64,000 bases of DNA from Neoscytalidium dimidiatum. Lineage: Eukaryota > Ascomycota > Dothideomycetes > Botryosphaeriales > Botryosphaeriaceae. Below, in pieces: positions 1 through 11,068 of this stretch. Both the position numbers and the translations under genes were made by a program. Below the pieces are notes generated by a model. The model saw only the letters and a program-made list of their open reading frames with translations, had not been told where the DNA came from and did no database searches. Where the stretch lies: assembly GCA_037367355.1 (NCBI GenBank), contig CM074695.1, positions 3,410,001-3,474,000 on the forward strand, written 5' to 3'. How positions within the stretch are numbered: position 1 is the first letter of the stretch; the number at the start of each line of letters is the position of its first letter.

Positions 1-278
1 CCGAATGCTCCACAACGCCCAAGAGAACACCCTAGTCCTACCCATGCACCAGCTTTCTTTCCACAGAAGAATGAAAATTCAAGAAAACAAACCTCTGAAA
101 AGGAGCAATGACGGAGTGGAACATGAGAAAAAGGGGACGGACGTACCGAGAGCAAAAAACAACATATGATCTTAGTAAGAACTTCCAGAGCTGTACTAAC
201 CAAAAGGGGCGATGCTTCATTCCAGCTATCCAAACCTCTCTTCACGGCCGACCGACCCGAATAAATACCAGCCAAGAC

Positions 279-2206
279 CTATGCCTTCGTTGTCGACTTC
301 TGCCTCAACGCTTCGACCTCCTGCTGCAGTTTATCCAACTCACTCAACAGATCCACACCTCCACCTCCTCTCGTTGCCAGTCCACCGCCGCCGCCGCCGA
401 CCTCGCCGACACCGTTACCCGAACTCCCTAACACCTCCTCAGCCTTGCTGCTGTACTCGGCGAGCACGCGCTCGCTCGTCCCGCTCGCTGTTCGGCTCCT
501 GCCCTTGAAGTCCCCGCTGGAGCGTCTGCTCTCACCTACGCCCGCCGCAGCGAGAATGCTAGCGCTTGGGCGCTGCATCTCGAAGCTGCTCTTACTGCTG
601 CCGCGACGGGGAGGCGGTGGCGGTGGCCCTCCCGCGGTGGTCGGACTGGTGATGTCAAACGCGGAGCCCGAGAGGCGATTCGAGGAGCGCAACGACAGGG
701 ACGGGTTCTGCATGGAGCTCGCGGTGGAGCGGCGGGATGAGGAGCGGCTGAGGCCGTGTGTGCTGACCTCTGCGGCGGAGGAGGGAGCACCGGAGCGGCG
801 AGTGGGCGGAGGGGGCGGAGGTTTATTCTGGAAAGTGGTGGAAGGGGGAGGTGATGTGGTTGGTGTCTGCTCGGAAGATGGGATAGTCTCTTCTTGTTGG
901 GATGATAATGTTGCGGCTGAATTGCTGCGTGACCGGGCATCAGACGATCTGAGCTGGCTGTGCCGCCGGGAGATTGGCGGAGTTGGGGGTTTGCGCCGCT
1001 GTGGCGGTGCGGGCTGCTCTGTGGCCTTTGTAGATGGGGATTCGTCTGCTAATTGCACCGTAGGCGGAGGCTCGACTGTGTCTTTGGGAGGCACAGGTTC
1101 GGCTGGTGGTGACGATGGGAGTTCTTTACCTTTAGGGCCTGATGAACCTCGAGGTCGCGGAGGTAGCGGTTTGTGAACATCCGACGGCGTCCGCTTTGGT
1201 GCCTCCGGTCTCATAGTTTTAGAGTCAAATGTGGGAGAGAAATCAGAAAACGACACAACTTGTGGCGCTCTTGTGATAGACTTCCCATGACGGTGTTTCG
1301 GAGGGGGTGGTTTCTTCTTTTCTGGTCTCCGGTCGCCGCCGATGAGGGTGGACTGATCGTCATCACCGCCGGCGTCAAACGAGGTCCTCTCGTAAGAACT
1401 TCGAGGAGAGTCTTCGTGCACCTGGAGAACGGACTCAAACAGAGAATTCCTAGAAGCTGATGAGGCATCAGTGCCGCTGCTGGTATCACCTCCTATGGTG
1501 ATATGGGCCCTGGGCTGAACGCCTGCTGTGGGAGAGTGGATCGAAGGAGCTGGAGCAGCGCTCCCAGTCATGAGCAGCCTCTTGAAAGAGTCTACATCCA
1601 TTGAACCCTTCGCCTTATGACTAGCCGACTGATCCGCCGCCGTTCGCGCACCTGTGCCGGCCTTCTCTAAATCGAAAGCATTCTGTTGAGTTGCAGGCTC
1701 GATGTTCGCCAGATTTCTCTCGAATGGATTGGGCACTCCTGAGGTCCGTGACAGGGTGTCCATCCTCGTGGGATGTCCGGAAGTGGCAGGCTTCAGCGGC
1801 GCATCGTCGTCCTCGTCGTCTTCGTTCACGGGGCTGTCCTCAGACGGCTCGTCGATGGTGTCGTCGGAGGAGGCATCGCTCAAGTCAGCGGGCGGCGGCG
1901 GCGGAGAGCCAGCATGGTGGGCAGCGCTCAGACGTCTGGCGAGGTTGTCGCCTACTTCCGGACTGGACGGTTCCGGCGGAGAAGCCGGAGGAGAGGCTAG
2001 ACGAACATGCTTCTTTGTCCGGGCGGGAGCTGTGACACTGGGTCAACGTCTACTCGAGTGGCAGCGTGCTCTGAGGGACTGGGTCTACCCTTCTGGTCGG
2101 CTGGTGGCCAGTCGTCGGAGAGCACGCGGGATCCGTCGAGTCCGGCGGCGCTGGCGGGCTGCAGCGCAGGCGGCGGGTGGGAGCGGCGGAAAGGGTTGGC
2201 TGACAT
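279..2206 (-). CDS. Proline-rich, fungal-specific uncharacterised protein
   Basis: Two exons, 2206-2089 and 2029-279, joined over a 59-base intron (GT at 2088, AG ending at 2030), give 622 residues. The first exon starts MSANPFRRS. The splice creates a basic stretch, ARTKKHVRLASPP, near residue 45, a pattern I recall from uncharacterised proteins of many filamentous ascomycetes. The rest is low complexity: an acidic patch, a motif with FKRLLMTG, several polyproline runs that could bind SH3 or WW domains (KPPPPP, GGPPPPPPRRGS), and a short coiled coil at the C-terminus ending in LDKLQQEVEALRQK. I see no enzyme domain, signal peptide or membrane segment. A scaffold or cytoskeletal adaptor role is possible from the proline runs, but that is inference only. 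An ATG 5-prime of 2206 in another frame was not preferred. Confidence 0.75.
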
Positions 2207-2940
2207 GGCGCGGACGGGGGCGGGTCGGGAATCAACAGAGCATTATAAGTACAGTAGCAGGCGCGTGGACATGGTGGGCGCAGCGAGTCGAGGTGTGAGA
2301 GCAGCCGTGCGAGTGCTGGGGCGGTGATTATCAAGTCGATCTGCTCTCGGGCATCGTCCATCCCACGTCACATCCCTGCCCCATACCTCGACCCCACCAC
2401 GGAACCAGCGCTCCACCTCTCCGGAAACTCGGTCTTTTCTGAGTCCCCCAAATCCTCCAAGCACTTGGCCGTTCTGCTGCCCAATTGCTGACCACCCTTT
2501 CTTGGCCGTTCCGGACTTCCCTGCTGACACACGCAGCCTCCGGAATGTGGTTGCCGCCGTCACTGCGTCTGAGCTTGCCCAATGCGGCAACAACAGCCAG
2601 GTACACGTGCACAAGGTTATTCTGTCCAGGCACAAGCAAATTCAATCGGCTGTACTTGCTTATGCGTCGAATCAGCGACGCGATGCGCGCTCAGCAAAGC
2701 AATTGATGCTGTATCAGGTGCGGATGGCATTGACGTTCCGGCCAGCTCTGTGTCTCTCCTGCTGCGCCGCTCCACCAGTACTCCCGGTCTCGAACTTCTC
2801 TTCCTTTCTTATCCCTGTTACCCAAGATGACCCGGAACGCGGACCTTTTTTTTTTTTTTTTATGATGCTATTTACAAATTGTTCGCAGAGCTCGCTCTTG
2901 CTTCGCACAGCACTTGGCTGCCCCACGCTCACGCTCGTAT
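2207..2940. other. Intergenic spacer with a 16-T run
   Basis: This lies between the start of the proline-rich gene and the stop of the hydratase gene. It contains a run of 16 T at 2846-2861 just downstream of the hydratase stop. Open frames here are short and unlike known proteins. I see no further gene. Confidence 0.5.
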
Positions 2941-3920
2941 CTACCTTCCCTTGAAGACAGGCTTTCTCTTCTCCCTGAATGCCGCAAGAGCCTCGTTTCT
3001 GTCCTCCGTGTTTACGACCACCTCGTACATTGAATTCTCCACGGCCTCGCCTCCGGCACAACCCTCGACGGCCGCCAGCCCGGCGCGAATAGCTATTGGC
3101 GCGCCCTCACAAATTTCCATGGCCACTCTGACCGCCTCATCCAGCACTTTCTTGCGTGCAACACCCTCCTTCCCCACCTCTTCCGGGAGCACCTGCACCA
3201 GCCTGTCGGCAAGCCCCAAGAAGTACGCCTCCGGACCGGCCACTCGACGGCCGGTCAGAATAAGATCGCGCGCCCGGTTCAGCCCGATCAGCGCGGGCAG
3301 GCGGTAGGTGCCTCCTGCGCCGGGTATGATGCCGAGGCGAGTCTCTGGCAGCGCGACGACCGCGTTGCTACTGAAGACGCGCAGGTGCGTCGTGAGGGCA
3401 AGCTCGAGGCCGCCGCCGAACGCGAGCGACGAGACGGCCGAGATGGTCGGGACGGGAAGCTTGGAGATGGAGGTGAAGGCGCCGCGCAGCTTCGCCAGGA
3501 AATCGGCCGTCCTGGTGGGAAATTGAGCGGTCAGCATGTTCTGCGGCTGCTGTCGTGATAGTGCATGAGGGTTGCAGACTCGTCCTGAGTGAAGGTTGCG
3601 CGCTCCTTCAGGTCGGCGCCGGCGCAGAAGCTCGTGTCGATCTCGCTGGCAATGATGAGGGCGCGCGTCGTGGGCTTGTCGCCCTCGTGGTGGATGTCAT
3701 TGACGTGGCGGATTATCTCTGAGAGGAGAGCCCTCGAGATGGCATTGCGGGCCTCGGGTCGGTTCAGCGACAGCACGCGAATGGTGCCGCTGTGGGGTGC
3801 GGGGATGTTGGTGAGCTTGATCAGAGGCTGCGAAGAGCTGGAGCTCGCCCGGCGGTTGGCGGAGACATTGCGCAAGAGCGTGCGTGCAAAAAGCGGCATG
3901 CGGCTGAGGGCTGGAGGCAT
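2941..3920 (-). CDS. Methylglutaconyl-CoA hydratase-like enoyl-CoA hydratase, mitochondrial
   Basis: Exons 3920-3580 and 3511-2941 are joined over a 68-base intron with branch point GCTGAC and give 303 residues. The N-terminus (ARTLLRNVSANRRASSSS) is an arginine- and serine-rich presequence that suggests mitochondrial import. The crotonase fold is clear: FCAGADLKER forms the first half of the oxyanion hole, FGGGLELAL the second, and LPETRLGIIPGAGGTYRLP carries the conserved catalytic-region glutamate. The ADLKER motif and overall length match the AUH family, which hydrates 3-methylglutaconyl-CoA in leucine breakdown. A general short-chain enoyl-CoA hydratase is the alternative. The ATG at 3920 was chosen because the frame upstream has only a TTG. 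The donor is weak (GA|GTCTGC), but the joined protein is continuous with the family. Confidence 0.87.
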
Positions 3921-5143
3921 GTTGTAGAGTTGTTGGAAGCTCAAGCTTGGCCGAAGCTCTGTTGGTTACTACATACCTACATACATAGTGTGGGGAAACT
4001 GCCGAGCTTCCAAGGCCGCCGATTGCCGCTCCCTTGCATGGACGACCACAAATATCTGAGGGCGCAAAGTGAGAAAAAAAAATTACATTGGAAGCCCCTA
4101 CGTCGTGGTACTAGCTGGCAGTGAGAAACATTGTAAAAACTCTCGGCTGGGGTTTCTTATCAACAAGTACGTCAATGGACCTAGATCTAATTGTATCAAA
4201 GCGAATTTTGATTCTGAGGCTTCACTCCCACGTCTCTACTCCTCCCCCTTCTAGTCTACAAGATAATGTTCCGAAGTTTCTCCCTTGGCTTAAAGAACCA
4301 AGGAACGAAAAAGAGAAAGTTAAAAATCAAATATCACTGGAAAGCTTACAATCAGTAATGTACAATTAATAGCACTCTGCCTATCATAGTTATACTATAC
4401 TCCTTTAAAAAAATATTCTAATAACGTCCTGATGGTGTCACGACTATGGATGTAAAGAGCTATGAAACTGTGTATGATTACTGAAATATAGGTATCAAAT
4501 CTCCGAGGGAGCAATTTGTCCCTCTCGTTCTGGAATTTATCAATTATCTACATGTGTTGGTCAATGTGAGCCGAGGCAGGGCTGGCTTGAAATTTGCAGG
4601 AAGACAGCCATGTCTGCAACCATGCGAACTGCACTGAAAAAAAAAAAAAAAACTCCTCTATGGCAGAGACTCTGAGAATATAGGCAAGGCAGGCCAAAGT
4701 AGGATACATGTCGGTTGGAAGCCCGGTTTACGTGGCGCGATCGCTACATTTTCGCCGACCCACAAAAAAGCGGGAGCTCCTAGGAAGCGGTGGCGAACAC
4801 TCCGTTCCATGGCAGATCGAGAAATTCTTAAGACACGCACTGCGTTATACTTACCTATCCACATGAACCTCAGACGGGACCCCGTTTCAAGTAAGTCGGA
4901 ACCGCCGAGCGGATGACGTATGCCCTCATGCTAAAGCTTCGAAACCAATGAACTCACATGTGAAAGACCATGATGGGAAGCAATGATTAGAAGGGGAAAA
5001 GAAATCAACGGATGCATTTCTCACAAAGGCTATCTACTAGAAGGGAAAAGAAATCAACGGATGCATTTCTCACAAAGGCTATCTACTCAAGTCAAAGGCT
5101 ATCCGGCGCGTAGAGCAAAGCAGGAAAAAGAGCACGTGCGAAC
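3921..5143. other. Intergenic region, relatively AT-rich
   Basis: About 1.2 kb between acrB (3-prime end) and the hydratase gene (5-prime end), so it should hold the hydratase promoter and the acrB 3-prime UTR. Open frames are short and lack recognisable motifs. It contains a run of A at about 4635-4651 and the tandem duplication listed separately. Confidence 0.5.
4988..5086. repeat. Tandem duplication of a 49/50-base unit
   Basis: Positions 4988-5037 and 5038-5086 are the same sequence, differing only by one G in a short G run near the start (GGGG versus GGG). The near identity implies a recent local duplication. It lies just downstream of the acrB stop codon, probably in its 3-prime UTR. 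I see no transposon ends. Confidence 0.9.
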
Positions 5144-8100
5144 TTAATGACCGCCAACAACACCCGGACCAATAGGCATGCTCGCGGAACCAACCGGACT
5201 GGATGTCTTGTTGACCGGGCTCGTCGGATCCCTCTGACTGCCTGGAGCACTGCCACTGCCTGAACCAGTGCCGCTTCCACCGCTGCTGCCGCTGCTGCCC
5301 TTGCGCGCCTTGGTACCGTTCATCATGGGCGCATTGAACGGGCCGAACTGTCCATTACCAAAGGCACCGGGGGCAAATGAAAAATTCGGTGCAGCGATAG
5401 GTGCGTACGCTGGCGGCGGATCAACATTGTGATCAGTAAAGCCAGACATGTCAGACAGCATGGAGCTTGAGCGGCCTCGGCCCTCACGGGGAAGAGAACC
5501 AGGCGTGCCATTGATTTGTCCCGCGAGCGGTGGAAATTGGAAGACCGGTGTATAATTATGCGAGGCAGATCCAGTGGTACCAGGAAGAGGGCCTTCAGGC
5601 GTTGTAGGAACGGATGGTGGGCTAGGGTTCTGCTGCTGCTGGAGAATCGCCTGCAGGTGTTGGATCTGTTGGTTGATGTACATAGTCTTGTTCTGGATCT
5701 CCACGGCATTGTGTTCGTTGTTGATGATCTGACCGAGGTACTGCGACTCGTGCTGAGCCCGTGTAGCCATCAATGCTGCGCGCTCGTTCAGTTTCCGAGC
5801 CTGTGCATCCTGATCCTGGGCATTCAGTGAACTGAGGCGCTCGTGCTGCTCATTGAGCTTAGCTTGTCTAGCTTGCAGACGTTCGCGTTTCTTGACGATC
5901 GAGGCGTATTCAGACTCAGCATGGGAAACCTCCTTGTCGGCTTCAGCCTTGCAGCGCTCGAGCTCCTCAGTGGCAGCAGCCAAGCGGTCCTTCTCTTTGC
6001 GCCACTTGCGTTCCTCCACCTTGAACTCGGCAAGATCCTCCTCCGGGATGTTTGCAAGGCTAGAATTTTGAGTAGACATGTCACAGGCTGCTTCTTCTGC
6101 CTGACGGATCGCCTCAGATAGCTGCCTCTTCTTCTGTTTTAGCCTGTCATCGTTGCCTCCCGAAGTTTGGATCTTTCCTTCCACCACATCGACCTCCTTC
6201 TTCGCTGCAGCGAGAGCCTTTCCGTGAGATCTCTGGTTACGCTTCTGCAGCATCTTCAACTCCTGGAGCTCGTGTTCGAGGTTGGTGACATTGTTCCGGA
6301 GAAGGGTGCGAGGCGATTGCGGTCGCAAGGTTTGATGGGCTGGCGGGGAAACGGCCGACGCTACCCAAAACGGATCAGAGAGATACTTTGCAGACTTTGT
6401 CGGAAAGACATACCTTGCTCTGCACTTGGAGCAGCCTGAGTGATGAGACTGGTCGAATGGATGGTGATCCGGTCGTCTGTCCGAACAAACTCACACTTGT
6501 AATTCTGCTGGGACGTAAGACCAAAGATCTTCCCCGACCACTTGGTTGACGGCCCATCGCCCGAGTTTTGGTCGTGGCATGCCGAAGTGATGTACGTGGA
6601 CGCCCAATTGGTGCCATTGAGACGCACGTAGAACGGCTTCGACTTGTCAATACCCGCTCCAAGGCTCGATTCCTGCTCTTCCCCGCCATTTTCCTTCACC
6701 GTGCTCCTTTCCACCACACTTGCACCGAAAGTAATTTCCGTTGCGCCAACATCCAAAATCCATACCCTATCCTCGCCTGCCTTAAAATGAGCGTTGCCAA
6801 TGTGATTAACATCCGTTGAATTCGCCTCGTGACTGTCAGCAGACTCGCTACTCTGCTGAACCTCCTTCCAAAAAGTAACTTTTGTGCTCGCAATAGCGGC
6901 CCAAAAAGGTTGTTGACTCCGAACCTGAGTCGCCTGCCTTTTCTTTTTCTTAGAAACAGAACTGAAAGATCTCTCTCGACCGTCGACGCCTGCAGGGGAG
7001 GGCCCTGGATGCCGGCCGTCGGCTGCCGCCCCTGCACTGCTGTCTATCCCTGAGTCTGGGATTGAGCGGGGCAGCTGGGAGCCCGCCGACGTATCGACAT
7101 CCATCCTCCTACTCGACGTTGCAGTCGGTAGTCGATCCTGCTTTGCAATGAACCAACGCCGACCAAGCCGGAGTATTCCCTGCGACAGAATGTGTAGGCC
7201 AAGCACCGAGCGAGGCCAGCCGTGGGAGACGTGTCCGGATTCCGGATAGACCGCATCGGAGGGCGGAGGGGTGAAGATGTCGAATCCACCCCTGGAAAGT
7301 ACGAAATGGAGGTAGCGGAGAACATAGTGACGGATCGAACGGTGACGATACGCATGAGAAAAGAAGATGATCCCCCCACAAACTAGCACGCTCTGCGAAA
7401 CGCCACCTTTCCCGGCAGCTGCACCTCCTAGCGAAATCGCAATGACGGCCTGGGCAAGGTCGAAGGCGATACCCTGAGCGAACATGGGAAGGAAACCCCA
7501 AACTATTAGAGCAAGAAGGTCACACAGGACGATAGTGCCCAGGGAGGGCATGCCCTGAGACCCCTTGAACACCTCGCTGAAACTTGGGAGGCTGGACAGA
7601 GAGGCGGTGGAGCTCGGAGGCACGAACGTGAGGGTAGCGAAAAGCAGATGAATGACGGTGAGAACGGTAGACGGCAGCTGCAGGAGGATGATGAGGATTG
7701 CGACGACATCCCAGACTGGGCACGACGAGATGATGGTCATGGCCGTCGAGGCAGAGCTGCCCTTGTGGCCCATCTGGCTGCGGTGCTGGTGCACGGCAGC
7801 GCGGTGCAGCGACAGGCGGGAATGCGAGTCGACGGCGCCGTTGACGTGCTCGACAGAGCCGGCGTCTGAGGCGTCGTGGGAAGCCTCGGAGACGGTGCGG
7901 CCCCTCGTGGCAGGCAGGCGCCGGTCGTCTGGCATGGGGTTATCCGGGAGAGTCGCGTGCACGGCAGCATTGCCAGGAGCCGGGCAGCTTGGTTGCGAGG
8001 CTAGGTCTGGCGGCGGCAGCGGCGGAGAGCTGGACGGAGGCTTTCCATTTGCAAGGCCGTTGAGAGCCGGGTTGGAGCGTTGCTTGGGGATGCGCTTGCC

Positions 8101-8172
8101 GGGCGCCGCGAGGCCGTTCTCATGCCGCTTGTCGTGTGTGTTCGCCGCGTTCCTCTTGCCCTTCGGTGGCAT
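5144..8172 (-). CDS. acrB: AcrB-type ubiquitination network signalling protein
   Basis: Exons 8172-6414 and 6360-5144 join over a 53-base intron (GTATGT donor) into 991 residues. The N-terminus is basic (MPPKGKRNAANTHDKRHENGLAAPGKR) and then low complexity. A hydrophobic block at about residues 145-290 contains two or three membrane segments (VWDVVAILIILLQLPSTVL; IVLCDLLALIVWGFLPMFA; VAISL/VLVCGGIIFF). A soluble central part follows, then a long coiled coil at about residues 595-790, and a Ser/Gly/Pro-rich tail. This order matches Aspergillus nidulans AcrB, about 1000 residues, known from acriflavine resistance and linked genetically to the CreB/CreC/CreD deubiquitination network in carbon repression. 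The identification rests on architecture and the conserved N-terminal motif. The molecular activity of the family is not established. Confidence 0.85.
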
Positions 8173-9528
8173 CAGCGGGCCGCGGTGACGGCTTCAGGTC
8201 CCAGGGCCGGCTCGACGAGGTGCCCTCTGAGCCCGGCGCAGGAACAGAACCGCAAGAGGGGGGGGGGGGGTACAGGGTCCAGTGGGGGTTCGGGTGGGCG
8301 GGCGGGGCGGTGTTGTCGCTGACAGAGAGCGGTGCCGTGGGAGCGATGGAGTGGAAGGTTTTTGAAACGAGACAGCAGAGGGCCATGACTGCGCTAAACT
8401 GCGCTACAGGCCTGGCGATTTGCATATAAGCGCATCTTCGGCCTAGCGCCCCCCAAGTCTAGGTTTGCACCACCGCGAAACAAGCTCGCCGCCCGCACCC
8501 GCCGGCGCACGCCAGACGCCAAACGCCAGCTGCGCCGTCCGCCCGACCCACGGCTCGCCAGGCCCAGTGAGTGCTGGCTGCGCAGCGCTGCGTAGCGCGG
8601 CGACGTCTGCTGCTGGCACGCCGTTGCCGCTGCCGCTGCCGGGCCCGCCGTCCGCCTGCAGCGCGCAGAAACTCCCGGCCGTCGCTCGGCAGCACATGAT
8701 GCCGCCTAAAGAGTCGCCGGCGCGCAGCGTCGATCGCGGAAGGCTTGCGGACGAATACGGCCTAGCAGGGCCTTACATACGCGCCCGACCAAGGCGGATC
8801 ACCTCCAGCGCATCGGCTTTCCCAGCGTCAGGCGATCGTGACTGGCGATGGCCGTTGATTCGCCCCAGGCGCGCGGGCGCGGTGTTGGGGTTGCGGTTGC
8901 GTGCCCCGCCGCCCAGCAGCGCGCATCCAAGCACTCCAAGAGATGCCGTCTATCGTGAGATTGTCCGTCGAATAGGAGCCAGGCGCTGTTTTGCCAGGAC
9001 GCCGCCGACCGCCGAAAGGGACTAGCTGCTGGGCCTGCTACCCCTTGATCCTGGATGCTTAAACAAACTCTTGGGTAAGGATCTTCGCCAAAACTCGCTG
9101 CTGCTCTGCCTGCACCGCTGTCCGCGCGACTGCCTGCCCGCAGTGGGTCCTGCTAATGTGAGAAGAGACAAGACTTCTTGATCACGCGCTACCGTGCTTC
9201 TATCCTGCAGCGCCGTCTTGGGCTCTCCGCGTCTTCTCCGCATCGCAGCATCAGCCGCAATCGCTTCCCGCCCTGCCGTCATCGCCAGCTGTTTCGGCGC
9301 CAGCGCACGCGAGCCGTTGGAAAACCGTCGTCGACGCACGACCCTCTCATAATCTCTTCCCGATATAGCTGCCTACGTCCTCTCATCCAGTCGCTGTGCG
9401 TTCGTGCTCTAGGCTTGAGTGGGAATGCAAATACTGCCTCGATGACTCTGTCCGATGACTCTGTCCAATGACTCTATCCACGCCTGTATGCCTGCTGTTC
9501 GATAAGACTTGGAGGACGTTGCCGCCAT
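8173..9528. other. Intergenic region upstream of acrB
   Basis: About 1.36 kb, GC-rich, with a run of 13 G at 8258-8270 and a 13-base triple repeat at 9441-9479. It should hold the acrB promoter and the 3-prime UTR of the thioesterase gene. The long plus-strand frame at 8465-9025 is rich in Pro, Arg and Ala and looks like non-coding GC-rich sequence. Confidence 0.5.
9441..9479. repeat. Three tandem 13-base units, each with TGACTC
   Basis: Units at 9441-9453, 9454-9466 and 9467-9479 read GATGACTCTGTCC twice and AATGACTCTATCC once. Each has the TGACTC core recognised by Gcn4/CpcA-type bZIP factors, but none has the full TGACTCA site. They lie about 1.27 kb upstream of the acrB start and 50 bases past the thioesterase stop. 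A regulatory role is inference only. Confidence 0.7.
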
Positions 9529-10713
9529 TCAAGGGCTTGCGCTGCCAAAGTCCTCTTTCGCATCTGGCCGGTCCCAACTACTCGTCTCCAGCTGCCTGAC
9601 CTGTTCTAACAAGTAGCCCACTCTTTCCCCGTACTTCTTCTTGGCAGCTTCCTGCAGCCGGAATGTCTCGCGGAACTGGTCCAACATAAACGGCTTAAGA
9701 GGCGCTTTCTTGCCCCTCCTGTAGTCATACACAACAATGTCCTCGACACAGCGTGCAGCTGGCCTCTGGTGTCGCTCCGAGAGGATGATGACATCCAAAA
9801 TGAACGAGTCTGTTTCATCCGTGGGCTCAGACCGTAGCTTGTGCAACACGGTTACGCGGTCTGGCCAAGTCATAGGCTGAGGAGCAGCACGCAGTCAGCA
9901 GGCAGACGCCTATCGGGCAAAGAGGGGAACAGCTAGCAAGCAGGCCGCCGAGACAGGAGCACCCACAAACTTATAATCCGTCCGAATGCTCCGAAGAATA
10001 AGCCCATCACCCTTCGGCGTCATGATATCTGCCCAATCCCGCCTATGGGCTGGGTCGTGAATGTTGGCAAAGTTCAGCGTCCAATTGACGCGCGCGGATT
10101 CGGCGTAGCGGTTGTAAACGACATTATTTACGTGACCTACAAGGTGTTAGTAACCCACGCTGAGATACCGCCACGATTTTTTTTCCTCTTCTCCTTCTCC
10201 TTTTTTTTTTTTAAGTTGGCCAACGCATACCCTTTGAAAAAACTTAGTGAATACGTTCTTTGGCAAAATGTCCCTTATCGGGGCTTCGGAGATCATCTTA
10301 CCATAGTGTCCTATACACAAACCCAGGATGCTTGTTAGCCCCCAATCATGAGCTGTCTGGGCGCATTTTCAAGAGCGTACCATTTCACCCCAGACAACTT
10401 CCTGCCTATACAGGCCACGGCGACCTTTTTCGGTCAAGAAGCCCTCACTTCCCGCGACAAGTTCTCTCCAATCCCGAGCTACTTCTTCCAATATTGTTCC
10501 AGCAGCACGAGTCTGCTCTGGATTCAGGCCGAATGTGATACATTTTCCGATGCGGGATCTAGCGTCCGACAGCCATCGCGGGCTTAGAGAGTCAGTGACT
10601 GGCGCAGACTGGTCGTCCGACGCAGAAGAGTAGTATGCGGAGGGATAACCTCGGCACGCCGGAAGAGGTGATGCGAAACGCGTGAGGAACGGGCGGGCGG
10701 CGGCGAGCTTCAT
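9529..10713 (-). CDS. Hotdog-fold thioesterase family protein, probably mitochondrial
   Basis: Exons read 10713-10381, a 9-base micro-exon 10310-10302 (GACACTATG), 10136-9967 and 9876-9529. Together they encode about 286 residues of a fungal 4-hydroxybenzoyl-CoA-thioesterase-like family. Exon 1 has an arginine-rich presequence and the motifs PRWLSDARSRIGKC and DWRELVAGSEGF. The catalytic region should read GEMDTMGHVNNVVYNRYAES, with the general-acid/nucleophile Asp supplied by the micro-exon. The last exon carries MTWPDRVTVLHKL and ARCVEDIVVYDY. All splice sites look canonical (branch GCTGAC in the last intron), yet the exons sum to 860 bases, so the frame is one base short at the micro-exon/exon 3 junction. 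A missing G in the sequence, an unusual splice, or a real frameshift could each explain this. The substrate cannot be read from the sequence. The gene is divergent to ETFRF1. Confidence 0.8.
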
Positions 10714-11068
10714 GGTTGTGCGAGTGTGTCAATGACCGGGGACGAGGATCAGGCGACAGATACGAGGACGAGAACCAGACTTCAGCCGGCAACGAACGGA
10801 GGGGCCGCTGCAGGGTCACAGTTTGGCTCACAGAAAGGTGAAATTGATAGACGCGTCTGGCGGGGAAGTCGCGCAAGAGGCGCAGGGGATCCCACGATCC
10901 GGGGCCCGCCAGCCACGCTTTCTCGGCCCCGCTGCATTTCACGACGTCAGTCCTCTTCCGAAAAAGCAACTCACCCCAGAGAACCTCCAGCAACCACTTG
11001 TCTTTTCGTCGGGCTAATCACGCTATCCTTCCTTATTCGCACGAATCCGGCCGCACAGCTGCCTCGTA
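10714..11068. promoter_or_regulatory. Shared promoter region of thioesterase and ETFRF1 genes
   Basis: These 355 bases separate the two divergent start codons. I see no certain TATA box or known factor site. The pairing of two probable mitochondrial genes makes shared control plausible, but this is inference. Confidence 0.45.

Noticed and set aside
445..1176. Plus-strand frame of 243 codons antisense to the proline-rich gene
   Set aside because: It is the shadow of a proline-rich coding sequence (poly-Gly, Glu and Arg on the other strand).
8465..9025. Open frame of 186 codons upstream of acrB
   Set aside because: Alanine/proline/arginine-biased, with no family resemblance. It lies in the promoter and leader region.
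10187..10213. Pyrimidine tract that looked like a microsatellite or terminator
   Set aside because: It lies inside the second intron of the thioesterase gene and is ordinary intron or low-complexity sequence.
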